Source: Janthinobacterium sp. 61 (GTDB lineage: Bacteria > Pseudomonadota > Gammaproteobacteria > Burkholderiales > Burkholderiaceae_D). Taken from it: 64,000 nt of DNA. The notes beneath the pieces were generated by a model, which saw only the letters and a list, made by a program, of their open reading frames with translations, did not search any database and was not told the origin of the DNA. This document shows positions 27,493 through 35,881 of this stretch, in pieces; the stretch's first letter is position 1, and each line of letters starts with the position of its first letter. The DNA is taken from contig NZ_PJMQ01000001.1 of NCBI RefSeq assembly GCF_002846335.1, positions 1,426,001-1,490,000 on the forward strand, in the 5' to 3' direction. The translations under genes were made by a program, and so were the position numbers.

Positions 27493-28512
27493 TCAGCCCG
27501 CCGGCTTCTTCTTTCCCTTCAATAAACTGCCCGCCGCATTTTCCTCGAAGCGCCCCGCCTCTTCTATATAGCCATGCACGGTGCCGTCGTGGCGCCAGCC
27601 GCCCTGGCGCTTGATGGCCTGGAAATCGGCGCCTGCCCGGTGCGCGCTGGTGGCCATGCCGCGGCGCAGGCTGTGGCTCGATAGTTCCGGCACGTAATCG
27701 AGCGCCGCCAACCCGGCGCAGCTTGCCAAGATCGTATTGATGCTGCTCGCGTGTAATTCTTTCATGCTCACGTGGCCCCACTGATTGACGGGGCGCAAGA
27801 GCGGTCCTGTGCGGATATGCGCGGCGGCCAGCCAGGCGCGCAGGGCCGTGGCTGGGCAGCAAACGCCGTCGCCAAACGGGATCGCCTTGACGATGCCCTC
27901 CCCCAATTGGTCCGTTTTCGAGCGGGGCAAGGTGATCACCATGCCCTGCGGTTCCCAGCTCACGTCTTCCAGCATCAATCCCACCAATTCGCTGCGGCGA
28001 AACCCTCCAAAAAAGCCTAGTTGCAGCAGCGCGCTGTCGCGCAGGGCCTTGACGCTGCCCAGCGCGGCCAGTTTGGCGACAATTACTTCCAAATCTTCCA
28101 AAGGCAAAGCCTTGGCCTTCTTCTTCGGCTTGCCATGCAGGCGGGCGATGCCGGCCAGGGTCTTGCGCACGGTGGGCGTGGACGCGGGGTCGGCAAAGCC
28201 CTGGTACACATGCCATTGCGACAGAGCCGTCAAACGCAGGGCCAGGGTGCGCGCGTTCAGGCTATCCGCATAGGCCAGCAGGTAGCGGATGACGGTGGAC
28301 TCGTCCGCAGGCAGCGCCCCGCCCCAGCCCTGGAAGTGGCGGATGGCAGAACGGTAGGTGCGGCGCGTATTTTCGGACGTGGCGGCCGCAATAAAAGCCT
28401 GGTGGCGCGCGGCAAGCTCGGCATCGATCAGGGTGCCGCGTAATGGCGCAGCGGCGACGGCGACGCTTTTCGGTACGACAACACGGCGTTTCGGGAGGGG
28501 TAAATCAGGCAT
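27493..28512 (-). CDS. Tyrosine recombinase (module copy 1)
   Basis: 339 residues from the ATG at 28512; an upstream in-frame ATG at 28581 would add 23 residues that run through the intergenic region. The N-terminal SAM-like domain (ENTRRTYRSAIRHFQGW) binds the arms. The catalytic residues of the family are visible: Arg in GFFGGFRRSELVGL, Lys in PRSKTDQLG, His/Arg in SSHSLRRGMATS, Trp in QGGWRHDGT, and the nucleophile Tyr in VHGYIEEAGR. It is divergent from a KfrA-like gene, an arrangement repeated at 39.4-41.7 kb. It cuts and rejoins DNA at sites not yet known. Confidence 0.9.
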   Translation of the reverse strand: MPDLPLPKRRVVVPKSVAVAAAPLRGTLIDAELAARHQAFIAAATSENTRRTYRSAIRHFQGWGGALPADESTVIRYLLAYADSLNARTLALRLTALSQWHVYQGFADPASTPTVRKTLAGIARLHGKPKKKAKALPLEDLEVIVAKLAALGSVKALRDSALLQLGFFGGFRRSELVGLMLEDVSWEPQGMVITLPRSKTDQLGEGIVKAIPFGDGVCCPATALRAWLAAAHIRTGPLLRPVNQWGHVSMKELHASSINTILASCAGLAALDYVPELSSHSLRRGMATSAHRAGADFQAIKRQGGWRHDGTVHGYIEEAGRFEENAAGSLLKGKKKPAG

Positions 28513-28583
28513 GGCGGCAGCGAAATCGTGGTTTTGTACTGTGAGGTACGCAGAATAGCATGCAAAACACCCCCATAACACGT

Positions 28584-28599
28584 GATAAGCAATCTTATC
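28584..28599. repeat. Recombinase-side dyad, candidate core site (copy 1)
   Basis: GATAA and TTATC as inverted arms around the 6 bases GCAATC. An equivalent dyad occurs in the other complete module at 40564-40584. The 6- to 7-base spacer between inverted arms matches the geometry of tyrosine-recombinase core sites. It is 53 bases from the kfrA-side dyad; in copy 2 the corresponding gap is 54. The function is inferred. Confidence 0.5.
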
Positions 28600-28652
28600 G
28601 CAACTTATATTTCTAAAAAATATGCAAAATTTCTATCGTAATATAATGCCAT

Positions 28653-28669
28653 ATTACGTATCATGTAAT
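28653..28669. promoter_or_regulatory. KfrA-side dyad, candidate operator (copy 1)
   Basis: The sequence ATTACGTATCATGTAAT (arms ATTAC/GTAAT around 7 bases) lies 31 bases before the kfrA-like start. The same dyad with spacer ATACCAT lies before the kfrA-like gene of copy 2 (40495-40511). KfrA proteins of plasmids repress their own promoter, so an autoregulatory operator is the simplest reading. Confidence 0.6.
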
Positions 28670-28700
28670 ACGTTACTAAATTTCGCTCATAGGTGGTTTT

Positions 28701-29756
28701 ATGGCCCGCACCGGCATTTTGTACTCTGATGTTATGAAAGCAGCTCAAATCGTCGCTGCCGATGGGCGCAATCCCACGGTCGACAGCGTGCGCGAAGCAC
28801 TGGGCAGCACGGGCAGCAAGAGCACCATCGCGCCCCTGCTGAAACGTTGGAAGGAAGAGTTCCAGGGCGCGGGCGCCGTGAAAACGGAGGCAGGCTTGCC
28901 GGCCGAACTGATGGAAGCAATGCGCGGCGTCTATGACAAGCAGCAGCGCGACGTGGCGCACCAGCTGGAAACGGGCATGCAGCAAAACCGCGCCGAACTC
29001 GATGCGGCGCTGGAAAAGCTGAAGAAGACGGAAAACGAAGGACTGAAACTGACGGAGGCGCGCGCCGCCCTCACCCAGGAGTTGCGCGCCACCCAGCATG
29101 CGCTTGCACAACTGAAGGAAGAACACCATTTTCGCGCTGTCACCCTGGCCACCTTGCACAGCGATAACGCGGGCCTGACGCAGCGCCTGGCCGACCGCAG
29201 CGAAGAAATCGCCGCCCTCAACCGCCAGCTGGCGCAAGTGCGCTCGCAGTTCGACCATTACCAGGAAGCGGCAGCCGCACAACGCAGCGAGGAACGGGCG
29301 GAGGCACAGCAACGGATCAGCCGGCTGGAACAGGACAACGCGCAGCTGCAACAGCGCCTGCAAGGCCAGCAAGCGGCCCTGGTGCAGCAAGACATGCGCC
29401 TGGCGCAACTGCAGGCGGAACACGCGCATTTATCCAGCGTAGCGACCGCCGACCGCGAAGCGCTGGCCAGCGTGCGTCCCGAGCGCGACCAGTTCGAATT
29501 TCAATACTTGCAGGCGGCCGCGTCCGCCGACGCCTTGCTGGCCAAGCTCGACACGGCCTTGCTGGCGCTGAATGACGCCAAGGTCGCGCTCGCCGCGCAA
29601 GACCGGCAGCTCGACATGCTGGCGGAAAATACACAGGCATCGCAGCAGAAGATAGAAAGCCTGGCGCAGGAGCGCGATGGTTTGTTGCGCGACAATGCCG
29701 GCATGGCGGCCAGGCTGGCCCTGCTCATGGATAGCAAGGAGAAACGTGATGGTTGA
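28701..29756 (+). CDS. KfrA-like coiled-coil DNA-binding protein (module copy 1)
   Basis: 351 residues. The N-terminus (about 1-60: MARTGILYSDVMKAAQIVAA, NPTVDSVREALGSTGSKSTI) is the KfrA DNA-binding domain with a helix-turn-helix. Residues about 85-345 form one long alpha-helical coiled coil rich in Glu, Gln, Ala and Leu. Plasmid KfrA proteins bind DNA, autoregulate and help organise plasmid partition; the coiled coil makes multimers. Here it is paired with a chromosomal recombinase, so it may control synapsis or recombinase expression. Ribosome site AGGTGG. Confidence 0.85.
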   Translation: MARTGILYSDVMKAAQIVAADGRNPTVDSVREALGSTGSKSTIAPLLKRWKEEFQGAGAVKTEAGLPAELMEAMRGVYDKQQRDVAHQLETGMQQNRAELDAALEKLKKTENEGLKLTEARAALTQELRATQHALAQLKEEHHFRAVTLATLHSDNAGLTQRLADRSEEIAALNRQLAQVRSQFDHYQEAAAAQRSEERAEAQQRISRLEQDNAQLQQRLQGQQAALVQQDMRLAQLQAEHAHLSSVATADREALASVRPERDQFEFQYLQAAASADALLAKLDTALLALNDAKVALAAQDRQLDMLAENTQASQQKIESLAQERDGLLRDNAGMAARLALLMDSKEKRDG

Positions 29757-29959
29757 ACCGGTTTGCGTGGCATGGGATATTGACGGTGCCAGCCAGGTCG
29801 GGCCTGGCCAGCGAACAATGACTGAAAGCGCTGCCAGGCGGCGTGCTGCGTGCAGGCGAAGCGCAGTGTTCACTTTGCGCCACGTCCAATCTGAAGCTAA
29901 TCTGACGCGTCACTCTCGCTTTCGGATACAAGTGGCAGCCCCGTATTGGCCAGCAACTG

Positions 29960-30523
29960 CTACAGGCGGCGGTTCAGCACGCTGTCGATATCGTGGCTAG
30001 GCAGTTCAAGGTCGACCTTGCCGTCTTGCAGCCAGTAGCCGTCACCTCCCCGTTGCAGCGCATCCATGTCGAGCGTGCCCAGCGCTGGCGGGATGACGCC
30101 CGTGAGCATCGCTGCCACGTCATCCCACGCCGCATAGAAAAGTTTCAAATACCAGCCGTCGTCATGGGCAAAGGCGAGAAAGCGGCTGCGCAGGGACGGC
30201 AGCGGCGTGAGGGCGCCGCGATGGTCGAGCATCGCGGCCACGTCCGCCTCAAGGGAAGCAGGCGGCTTGCCCTGGCAATCCCTGTGCCAATCGGCCCAGG
30301 CATGGCTGCCGCAGGCGTACAGGTCTTCGTGCGCCATGGCCGGCAGTTGCTGCCGCGCCAAGGTCTGGTAGCGGCCAGGTTTCCTGGCCGTCCCGGCGCT
30401 GCCCGTGCGCAGCACGATGCCGTCCGCCTTGCCGAGGGCGGGGATAAAGTCTTTGAACTCGATGCCCGAAGCAACCAGCATGCGTTCGGCCGGCTCGTGC
30501 CAGATATACAGATAATGTCTCAA
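29960..30523 (-). CDS. Hypothetical protein, TTG start coupled to DUF1801 gene
   Basis: 187 residues if translation starts at the TTG that overlaps the DUF1801 stop (TTGA, 30523-30520). Upstream in the same frame the sequence is a shadow of DUF1801, and the first ATG (in PAERMLVASG) would delete the conserved-looking start LRHYLYIWHEPAER. The product is cytoplasmic, with AHEDLYACGSHAWADWHRDC and FLAFAHDDGWYLKLFYAAWDD as distinctive parts. I do not recognise the family. The overlap suggests translational coupling. Confidence 0.6.
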   Translation of the reverse strand: MRHYLYIWHEPAERMLVASGIEFKDFIPALGKADGIVLRTGSAGTARKPGRYQTLARQQLPAMAHEDLYACGSHAWADWHRDCQGKPPASLEADVAAMLDHRGALTPLPSLRSRFLAFAHDDGWYLKLFYAAWDDVAAMLTGVIPPALGTLDMDALQRGGDGYWLQDGKVDLELPSHDIDSVLNRRL

Positions 30524-30954
30524 GTAGAAGTCCGTTTTGGTTTTGGCGCCGTATTTGCGGCCACCGCGGCGCGTATCAGCGCCTTGAACGCCGCAGTGTC
30601 GAGGTGCCCGCCTTCGTGTATGTCGATGGCGCGGCGCGTGTTGCCGTCCAGGCTGGCATTGAACAGGCGGGCCGGATCGGGCAAGGCGGCGCCCTTGGCG
30701 AAGGTGAGCTTGACAGCCAGTTGATAGGTTTCGCCCGTGCAAATCATGCCCGCGTGCGACCAGACGGGCACGCCGCGCCATTTGACTTCTTCGACCACGT
30801 CCGGGTCCGCCTCGTGGATCAGTGCGCGCACGCTGGCCAGGGTCTTCCCGCGCCAGTCCGCCAGCGAGGCGATCTTCGCGTCGATCAGACTGGCGGCGGG
30901 CCCTGCGTTCGCGGCGTCATCGTCGGGCGGCTTGCCCGCTGCTGCCTTTTTCAT
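30520..30954 (-). CDS. DUF1801 domain protein (YdhG-like)
   Basis: About 144 residues from the ATG at 30954, because AAGGAG sits just upstream; the longer reading from 30972 reads through that ribosome site. The DUF1801 pattern is seen in LASVRALIHEADPDVVEEVKW, PVWSHAGMICTGETYQLAVKLTFAKGA and LDGNTRRAIDIHEG. The domain is small and cytoplasmic, with frataxin-like structure in known members and no settled function. Confidence 0.82.
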   Translation of the reverse strand: MKKAAAGKPPDDDAANAGPAASLIDAKIASLADWRGKTLASVRALIHEADPDVVEEVKWRGVPVWSHAGMICTGETYQLAVKLTFAKGAALPDPARLFNASLDGNTRRAIDIHEGGHLDTAAFKALIRAAVAANTAPKPKRTST

Positions 30955-30968
30955 GGCTGGTATCTCCT

Positions 30969-31500
30969 TCAATGCGCGTACGCCTTAAGTGCCGTACAGG
31001 CCATGCAACTGACCAGGGAGGCAAGGAACTGGTCGCGCAAGGCCTGGTATCGCCCATCCGTCGAAAAGTCACGCAGATCGGCAGGCTGGTTCTGTATGCA
31101 GGCGGTGGCGACCGTGCGGCTGGCGGCGTGCAGCAGCCAATACAGACTGATGATACCCGGTGCCTGCGCGATACTGGCGCTATGCAATCCTGGCACTTCC
31201 ACGCCATCGCGCGCGTCCGTTTCCAGAGGCAGCTGCTGCGGCGGCTTGCCCGTGGCGGCCATTTCCTGCATCTGCGCCGCGACGGTCTCGCGGTCGGCGG
31301 CAAACTGGCCTTCGGCGCTGCGTTCGATCTTCAGGTTCGCGAAAAGCAAGCTGCTCTTGCGCCTTGACCTTGAACTCGCTGCGATTGATGCATTGTGCCA
31401 ATGACGCCAAAGGATCTGCCTTGCGGCCTTGCGCCTGGACGCCCGGGGCGGCAAGCAAGGCGGGGATGGCAAGCACATGGCGGCGGTGCATGAAAGGCAT
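30969..31500 (-). pseudogene. Exported hypothetical protein with a frameshift
   Basis: The 5' part (31500 to about 31350) encodes a signal peptide MPFMHRRHVLAIPALLAAPGVQAQ and continues to CINRSEFKVKAQEQ. The sequence then continues sensibly only in the next frame: LLFANLKIERSAEGQFAADRETVAAQMQEMA through to the stop at 30969. A one-base change near 31350-31360 would join them. It is a recent pseudogene or a sequencing error. No family recognised. Confidence 0.6.
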
Positions 31501-31680
31501 CCATCATGGAGTCCAGGTGCCGCGAGCATAACTGTGCATATTACCAGAAGGCAAATGTTTAGTTGTCATCCTCTAAGTACCCACGGGGATAGCTTCTTAA
31601 TATGAACTTCACCTTGCCCGCGTAGCATTCAAACTGGCAAGGCTCTCATTGTGCAGCGCCTGCCATTTCCCGGCAAAACC

Positions 31681-32643
31681 ATGAATGACATCGCTTTAAC
31701 CTTGTGCCACGGCACCGCCGTGGCGCCACATCGCGCCAGCGGGCACCGCCTGAAAGCGGCGCTGGGCGCCCTTTTCTTCCCCCGCCAGCGCACACGCTGG
31801 CAAGCCTTCCTGGGCAGCATGCCCGGCTTGAACTCTCTGGCGCAGCTGCATCCGTGCTTGCGCTTCAAGATTTACCGCCCTTATGCCTCGCGCCAGCTTG
31901 CTTGCGCAGATCGCCTGGCCTTGCTGGAAGGGCACTATCGCTTCCTGTGGCAGGCAGGCGCGCGCACGCTGGTCGAGCGCGCCGCGCGCCTGCCCGTGGT
32001 GCTGGCCGCGTTCGAAGGCAAGGATGGGGCGCTGTACCGCTTGCAGTTGACGGCCATCCACGACAGCTACCGCGAAGGCGAACTGTGCCTGCGCTTGACA
32101 CGCGACGGCCAGCCCCTGTACCTGGCCAGTTTTTTGTTCCTGCCGCGCGCCGATGGCGTGTCCTTGCAGCTGGGGGCGCTGCAAGGCTTGCGCTCCGAGG
32201 CGGGCAAGCTGGCTGTCAAGGACGCCACGCGGGCCTTGCACGGTTGCCGTCCGAAAAACCTGATGGTGACGGCCTTGCGCGATTTCGGCGATTTTTTTGC
32301 TTGCAATAACCTGTTTTTGATCTGCAATGACAACCGCATCGCCCTGAATGCGCGCCGGCGCCGCCATATCGCCGCCGACTATGACCTGGCGTGGCAGGAA
32401 TTGCACGCCTTGCGCATGCGCGACGGTAATTATCACTTGCCTTGCGCGCCCTACCGGGTGCCCGACATGGCCGAGGTGCCGTCCAAGAAACGCGCCGATG
32501 CGCGCCGGCGTGGCGAATTGTTGTTCGGCATGGCCGCCGACATGCGCGCGCAGCTAGCGGCCATGATCACCGCGCCATCTTGCCAAAACGGCCATCTTGT
32601 CAATGAAACTGTTATGCTGTACTCCCATCAATCACATACCTGA
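31681..32643 (+). CDS. DUF535 (VirK/YbjX) family protein
   Basis: About 320 residues from the ATG at 31681; an alternative start at 31651 adds ten residues. The VirK/YbjX pattern is visible: HYRFLWQAG near 100, LTAIHDSYREGELCLRLTRDG, and the conserved C-terminal KNLMVTALRDFGDFF with CNDNRIA. Relatives in enterobacteria affect outer-membrane or lipid A integrity and virulence, but the reaction is not established. It stands alone and divergent from the frameshifted gene. Confidence 0.8.
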   Translation: MNDIALTLCHGTAVAPHRASGHRLKAALGALFFPRQRTRWQAFLGSMPGLNSLAQLHPCLRFKIYRPYASRQLACADRLALLEGHYRFLWQAGARTLVERAARLPVVLAAFEGKDGALYRLQLTAIHDSYREGELCLRLTRDGQPLYLASFLFLPRADGVSLQLGALQGLRSEAGKLAVKDATRALHGCRPKNLMVTALRDFGDFFACNNLFLICNDNRIALNARRRRHIAADYDLAWQELHALRMRDGNYHLPCAPYRVPDMAEVPSKKRADARRRGELLFGMAADMRAQLAAMITAPSCQNGHLVNETVMLYSHQSHT

Positions 32644-32654
32644 CGGAATCGACG

Positions 32655-34028
32655 ATGCTCCCACGCTTACGCACCCTGCTGCTACCCATGCTGTCCCTGT
32701 CCAGCGCCGCCACCCTGGCCGCCCCCGCCCTCGATGCCGCCGTGCGTGAACGGGCAGAAGCATTGGTGCGTGACGGCAAGCATGCGAGCCTGGTCATCGC
32801 CGTGATCGACGGCAAGGACAGCGCCGTGTACGGCTTCGGCCGCGCGCGGCCCGGCGACAAAGGCGTGCCCGATGCGGATACCGTGTATGAAATCGGCTCC
32901 GTGACGAAAACCATGACGGGCTTGCTGCTGGCCGACGCCATCGTGGCAGGCAAGGCGCAGCTGGAACAGCCGGTGGCCGAACTGCTACCAGCCTACGCCA
33001 TCCCCGCGCTGGCGAGCCAAAAAATTACTGTAGGCCAACTGGCCACTCACTTTTCCGGCTTGCCCCGCCTGCCCGCCAATCTGGCGCCGGCGGACATGCG
33101 CAATCCCTACGGCGACTATGCCGAAGGCCAGTTGCGCACTTTTTTGGCCGGCCATGCGCTGGCGCGCGCGCCGGGCGCCGCGTATGAATACTCGAACCTG
33201 GCGTATGGCTTGCTGGGCACGGCATTGGCCACGCAAGCCAATATGTCTTACGAAGAACTGCTGCAAGCGCGTATTTTCCGTCCGCTGGGCATGGCCAGCA
33301 GCTCGGCAGTGACGACGCCCGCCCTGCGCGTGCGTCTGGCGCCGGGCCACCTTGCCGACGGCAAGCCGGCCGAGAACTGGGACTTCCAGGCCATCGCAGG
33401 GGCTGGCGCCGTGCGTTCCAGCGCCCGCGATATGATTGCCTACATGCAATCGTACATGCGGGCGACCAGTCCCGCGCAGCAACTGGCCGTGCAGCCGCGC
33501 CGGGTACTGGCCGGCGAAGGCGATGGCGATGGCGTGAAAAAGATCGGCCTGGCGTGGATGCTCGACCAGGTCAAGGGCCAGCCTTTTGCCTGGCATAACG
33601 GGCAGACGGGCGGCTATGCCAGCTTTGCCGGCTACACCCTGGATGGCAAGCGGGGCGTCGTGGTGCTGAGCAGCACGGCACGCGACGTCGATGGGCTGGG
33701 TGTGGGCGTGCTGCTACCCGGCAACCTGCCGCCGCCAAATGCCCCGGCGCGGAAGGAAATCGCCGTCGCCCCCGCCGAACTGGCCCAATATGCGGGCCAG
33801 TATGCGCTGGCGCCCACGTTTGTCCTCAGCGTGCGCCAGGGTCCGGACGGTTTGCTGGTGGGCGCCACGGGCCAGCCCGAAGCCCCCGTGTACGCCAGCG
33901 CGAAAGACACCTTCTTTTACAAGGTGGTCGAAGCGCAACTGGTATTCCAGCGCGATGCCCAGGGCGCCATCACGGGCGTCGTCCTGCACCAGAATGGCCA
34001 GGCGATGCCGGGCAAGCGAAAACCCTGA
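32655..34028 (+). CDS. Serine hydrolase, class C beta-lactamase fold (paralog 1)
   Basis: 457 residues with a signal peptide (PRLRTLLLPMLSLSSAATLAA). Class C/penicillin-binding motifs are present: SxxK in GSVTKTMTGLLL, YxN as YSNLAYGLLG, and the third motif in FAWHNGQTGGYASFAG. About 90 C-terminal residues form an extra beta domain, as in AmpH/esterase-like members. It probably acts in the periplasm as a DD-peptidase, esterase or beta-lactamase. The next gene is a close paralog. Confidence 0.88.
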   Translation: MLPRLRTLLLPMLSLSSAATLAAPALDAAVRERAEALVRDGKHASLVIAVIDGKDSAVYGFGRARPGDKGVPDADTVYEIGSVTKTMTGLLLADAIVAGKAQLEQPVAELLPAYAIPALASQKITVGQLATHFSGLPRLPANLAPADMRNPYGDYAEGQLRTFLAGHALARAPGAAYEYSNLAYGLLGTALATQANMSYEELLQARIFRPLGMASSSAVTTPALRVRLAPGHLADGKPAENWDFQAIAGAGAVRSSARDMIAYMQSYMRATSPAQQLAVQPRRVLAGEGDGDGVKKIGLAWMLDQVKGQPFAWHNGQTGGYASFAGYTLDGKRGVVVLSSTARDVDGLGVGVLLPGNLPPPNAPARKEIAVAPAELAQYAGQYALAPTFVLSVRQGPDGLLVGATGQPEAPVYASAKDTFFYKVVEAQLVFQRDAQGAITGVVLHQNGQAMPGKRKP

Positions 34029-34159
34029 ATATTGCCAAATCAGAAAAAGTGGCATAAAACTCAGGCGGCCTTCATGTTGGCGCCGTATCCTTCCCAGCGC
34101 ATGCCAGCCACCTTATCCAGGCGCTGGCCTGTATTCGGCCCACCCTGGACAAGGTTCCC

Positions 34160-35524
34160 ATGACACCCACTTTCGCCCTTCTCCCCCTTTGCCTCATCGG
34201 CAGCAGCGCCCTGGCCGCCCCCACCCTCGACGACGCCGTACGCCAGCGCGCGGAAGAACTCACGCGCACGGGCATGCACGCCAGCATTGTCATCGCCGTG
34301 ATCGAGGGCAAGCACAGTGCCGTGTACGGCTTTGGCAGCGTACATGCCGGCAAGAACATCAAACCGGGCGCCGACACCGTCTACCAGATCGGCTCCGTCA
34401 CCAAGACCATGACGGCCTTGCTGCTGGCTGATGCCGTCGTCGAAGGCAAAGTGAAACTCGACGAGCCGGTAGCGGCATTATTGCCCGGATATACGGTGCC
34501 TGCGTTCGAGGGCAAGACGATCAGCCTGCTCGACCTGGCCACGCATTACTCCGCGCTGCCACGCCTGCCCGACAACTTCGCGCCGAAAGACCCCGCCAAT
34601 CCGTATGCAGATTACACGGACGCCAAACAGCGGCAGTTTCTCGCCGCCTACCATCTGCCGCGCGCCCCCGGCAGCGCCTTTGACTATTCGAATATAGGCT
34701 ATGCCGTGCTGGGCACAGCCCTGGCTACGCAGGCGGGCAGCAGTTATGAAGCGCTGCTGCAGTCGCGCATCGCCGTGCCCTTGGGCATGCGCTCGACCTC
34801 GAACACGCCCACCCACGGGATGCTGGCGCGCCTGGCGCCCGGCCACCAGCTGTCGGGCGAACCGACGCCGGCCTGGGACTTGAACGTGGTGGCGCCGGCC
34901 GGCGGCGTGTATTCGAGCGCGCGCGACATGGTTGCCTATCTGCAAGCCTACATGTTCAAGCCGCTGCGTCCGTATGCGCTGGCGATCAAGCCGCAGCGTC
35001 CGCTGGCGCCGGACAGCGACACAAAAATCGGACTGGCCTGGCTGCTGGAGCAGCAACAGGGACAAAGCTACGCCTGGCACAGCGGGCAGACAGGCGGCTA
35101 CACCAGCTATGCGGCATTTACCACGGATGGCAAGCGGGGGGTAGTAGTGCTGACGAACACGGCGCGCACCGTCGACGCCCTGGGCTTGTCCGCCTTGCTG
35201 CCTGGCACGCCCTTGCCACCCCTGAAAAAGCCGCTAGCCGCCATCGAGCTGCCGCGCGCAGCGTTGGCTGAATACGTGGCCGACTATGTGCTCGAGCATT
35301 CCCCTGAGGAACATTTCACCTTGACGGTGAGTCAGGGCAAGCATGGGCTGGAAGCGGCCGGCACGGGCGTCGGCTCGGCGCCCCTGTTTGCCAGCGCAAA
35401 AGACCAGTTTTTCTTCCGCGCCATCGAGGCGGAGCTGACCTTTACGCGCGACGCCACGGGCAAGATCGTCAGCGCCGTGCTCAAGCAAGGCGGGCAGGAC
35501 GTGGTCTTGGCGCGCAAACAGTAA
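34160..35524 (+). CDS. Serine hydrolase, class C beta-lactamase fold (paralog 2)
   Basis: 454 residues, paralogous along its whole length to the preceding gene: GSVTKTMTALLLADAVVEGK, YSNIGYAVLGTALATQ and YAWHSGQTGGYTSYA align directly. The signal peptide is FALLPLCLIGSSALAA. A tandem duplication with clear divergence suggests different substrates or conditions. The 131 bases between them contain no further gene. Confidence 0.88.
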   Translation: MTPTFALLPLCLIGSSALAAPTLDDAVRQRAEELTRTGMHASIVIAVIEGKHSAVYGFGSVHAGKNIKPGADTVYQIGSVTKTMTALLLADAVVEGKVKLDEPVAALLPGYTVPAFEGKTISLLDLATHYSALPRLPDNFAPKDPANPYADYTDAKQRQFLAAYHLPRAPGSAFDYSNIGYAVLGTALATQAGSSYEALLQSRIAVPLGMRSTSNTPTHGMLARLAPGHQLSGEPTPAWDLNVVAPAGGVYSSARDMVAYLQAYMFKPLRPYALAIKPQRPLAPDSDTKIGLAWLLEQQQGQSYAWHSGQTGGYTSYAAFTTDGKRGVVVLTNTARTVDALGLSALLPGTPLPPLKKPLAAIELPRAALAEYVADYVLEHSPEEHFTLTVSQGKHGLEAAGTGVGSAPLFASAKDQFFFRAIEAELTFTRDATGKIVSAVLKQGGQDVVLARKQ

Positions 35525-35527
35525 AAC

Positions 35528-35881
35528 TCAAGCTGCCGGGTCTTGCATGAATTGCTCGACCCGTTCAACAAACGCCGCCTTGCTGCGCGTGCGCCATTCC
35601 CCAAGGAACACCTCGCTGCCCTTGACGGCTTTGCCGTGGCGGTCATAGTCCACCTTGCCCATTTCCAGCACGAATTCACCGTCTGGATCGTCTTCCGGCT
35701 CGAAGTGCGAATTGAAGCAGTAGCCGCTATCGCGACTATGGCCCCACAGCAGCAGCGCGCTGCTGAACCACTGCATGGTGTCCGGGCCCGGTTCCACCTC
35801 GAACAGGGTATTGACGGTGATGTGCCAGCCACCGGGCACGCGCAGCGGCTGTAGCGGATAAGGGAAGTTTGCCTGTTTCAT
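35528..35881 (-). CDS. Hypothetical protein coupled to EAL gene
   Basis: 117 residues from the ATG at 35881, which overlaps the EAL gene's stop (ATGA). Longer in-frame extensions are shadow of that gene. The product contains PLRVPGGWHITVNTLFEVEPGPDTMQWF and SHFEPEDDPDGEFVLEMGKVDYDRHG. It is cytoplasmic and acidic, of no recognised family. It ends 3 bases from the convergent serine hydrolase. Translational coupling suggests a link to cyclic-di-GMP signalling only by position. Confidence 0.7.
   Translation of the reverse strand: MKQANFPYPLQPLRVPGGWHITVNTLFEVEPGPDTMQWFSSALLLWGHSRDSGYCFNSHFEPEDDPDGEFVLEMGKVDYDRHGKAVKGSEVFLGEWRTRSKAAFVERVEQFMQDPAA

Noticed and set aside
27295..27525. Possible small gene between LysR and recombinase copy 1
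   Set aside because: No ribosome site, runs into the recombinase 3' end, no recognisable features.
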